Position numbers and translations under genes: made by a program. This document shows positions 63,060 through 64,000 of a stretch of 64,000 nt of DNA, piece by piece; the first letter of the stretch is position 1; every line of letters starts with the position of its first letter. The notes beneath the pieces were generated by a model that was given only the letters and a program-made list of their open reading frames with translations, made no database searches and had not been told where the DNA came from. This stretch comes from Xenophilus arseniciresistens (lineage in GTDB: Bacteria; Pseudomonadota; Gammaproteobacteria; Burkholderiales; Burkholderiaceae_C), in NCBI RefSeq assembly GCF_028023875.1, contig NZ_JAQIPB010000002.1:124001-188000 (forward strand). The letters run 5' to 3'.

Positions 63060-64000
63060 TCACTCGGTGTAGCGGCCCGCGTGCTCGACGCGTATGCGCT
63101 TCTTGTCAAGCTTGCCGACGCTGGTCTTGGGGATGGTTTCGACGAACAGGACCTGGTCGGGCAACTGCCACTTGGCGAAAGCGCTGGTCAGGTGTTGCTG
63201 CAGTTGTTCCTGGGTCGCCTGCTGGCCGGGCTTCAGCACAACCAGGGCGAGCGGCCGTTCCTGCCACTTCGCATGAGGAATGCCGACAACCGCGGCGTCG
63301 CGCACGGCCGGGTGGCCCATGAGCAGGTTTTCCATGTCGATGGAAGAGATCCATTCACCACCGCTCTTGATCACGTCCTTGATGCGGTCGGTGACCTTGA
63401 GGTAGCCGTTCTCGTCCACCGTGCCGACATCGCCCGATCGCCACCAGCCGCCCTCCAGGAAGCGATCGCCGGAATCGGGCATGTCGTGGTAACTGGTCGT
63501 GATCCAGGGGCCGCGCAGGCAAATCTCGCCGGCCGACTGGCCGTCGTGCGGCAGATCCCGGTCGTTGGCATCGAGGATGCGGATGTCCACGCCGGTCAGG
63601 ACCAGGCCCTGCTTGCGCTTGAGATTCCACCGCTCGTCCTGAGTCAAGCGCTTCCTCAACGTGGGCTTGAGGCGGTTGACGGTCACCAGCGTCGTGGCTT
63701 CGGTGGCGCCGTAGCCGTGCACCACCTCGGCACCTGTGAGTTCGTGGAAGCCGATCATCATCGACAGCGGCGGCTCGCTCGCGCCGGACAGCATGCGCAT
63801 GCGGCTGAAGTCCGGCTTGACCGGCAGCGTCTCGATGTACTGCAGCATCGGTTGGAAGATGGCCGGTGCGCCGTTGGTGATGGTCACGCCCTCGGCAATC
63901 ATGGTGTCGACCAGCGGCTTGGTGTCCTCGGCAGCGTAGCGTCCCGGCAGCACGATCTTGTCGGCCAGCAGCGTGGCGGCCTGTGGTAAGCCCCAGCACT
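63060..64000 (-). CDS. AMP-dependent acyl-CoA ligase, C-terminal part (cut by window end)
   Basis: The frame is still open at 64000, so the N-terminus (including the first phosphate loop) is missing. Visible motifs are [35 protein letters not shown] (A5-like), [35 protein letters not shown] (A7/A8) and the catalytic Lys region [13 protein letters not shown] (A10). It resembles AlkK/medium-chain fatty-acid ligases. It would activate the imported acid to its CoA thioester, the first step for the downstream beta-oxidation genes. Confidence 0.9.
   Translation of the reverse strand, partial: CWGLPQAATLLADKIVLPGRYAAEDTKPLVDTMIAEGVTITNGAPAIFQPMLQYIETLPVKPDFSRMRMLSGASEPPLSMMIGFHELTGAEVVHGYGATEATTLVTVNRLKPTLRKRLTQDERWNLKRKQGLVLTGVDIRILDANDRDLPHDGQSAGEICLRGPWITTSYHDMPDSGDRFLEGGWWRSGDVGTVDENGYLKVTDRIKDVIKSGGEWISSIDMENLLMGHPAVRDAAVVGIPHAKWQERPLALVVLKPGQQATQEQLQQHLTSAFAKWQLPDQVLFVETIPKTSVGKLDKKRIRVEHAGRYTE

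Larger units (their letters stand above)
31288..64000. mobile_element. Tn4371-family integrative and conjugative element (left part) with defence and catabolic cargo
   Basis: The backbone gene set is a tyrosine integrase at the end, DUF932, ParB, DUF736, XRE regulator, DUF2958, DUF2285, AlpA-like HTH, RepA, ParA, DUF2840, TraF peptidase and DUF3363 relaxase, in that order. This is the set known from Tn4371-like elements of beta- and gammaproteobacteria. Cargo sits at two places: defence genes near the integrase and a catabolic block after the relaxase. The mating-pair genes traG and trbB-I are not seen by 64000, and the right end is outside the window, so intactness cannot be judged. The stated end is the window edge. 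Confidence 0.75.

Overview
The window is high-GC, densely coded DNA that looks like a Comamonadaceae-type betaproteobacterium (Acidovorax/Delftia/Alicycliphilus-like). Pointers are the tandem glycine riboswitch ahead of gcvTHP, an adjacent serB, a beta-proteobacterial trimeric porin and very GC-rich third codon positions. The genus is inference. No rRNA, tRNA, CRISPR array or insertion sequence was recognised.

Positions 1 to about 31287 read as ordinary chromosome: the 3' end of a cardiolipin synthase/phospholipase D-like gene; mfd; a ROK regulator with a sugar ABC importer and PfkB-type kinase (frc-like); serB; glycine riboswitch, gcvT, gcvH, gcvP; then a seven-gene block behind a Fur-box-like site (TonB receptor, EF-hand lipoprotein, DUF2271 protein, YncE-like beta-propeller, PepSY membrane protein, ApbE flavin transferase, flavodoxin/FNR reductase). 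That block can be read as a NADPH-driven, flavinylated extracytoplasmic reductase tied to iron or haem uptake. Next come a DUF3014 protein, aroQ, a glutathione-dependent formaldehyde operon (frmR, frmA, S-formylglutathione hydrolase) with a TfoX-N gene, a porin, gluconokinase and an RNase D-like exonuclease.

From about 31288 onward the gene content is that of a Tn4371-family integrative and conjugative element: tyrosine integrase, DUF932 protein, ParB, DUF736, XRE regulator, DUF2958, DUF2285, AlpA-like HTH, RepA with three iterons, ParA, DUF2840, TraF peptidase and a DUF3363 relaxase. Just inside the integrase end is a lower-GC defence module (33806-38880): DUF1016 nuclease, lone HigA antitoxin, Mrr-like endonuclease and a three-gene ABC-3C system whose genes are chained by ATGA overlaps. 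An identical 20-bp direct repeat flanks the HigA-to-ABC-3C part. Intergenic spaces of the element carry a family of 120-210 bp repeats.

Directly after the relaxase (about 53805) the backbone is interrupted by a leftward catabolic block running off the window end: truncated thiolase, branched-chain-type ABC importer (livM, livH, livF, livG, binding protein), DsbA-fold HCCA isomerase, glutathione transferase, short-chain dehydrogenase, enoyl-CoA hydratase, thiolase and an acyl-CoA ligase cut by the window edge. Together these would import an organic acid, activate it with CoA and beta-oxidise it. The traG and trb genes expected in this family must lie beyond the window, or be missing.
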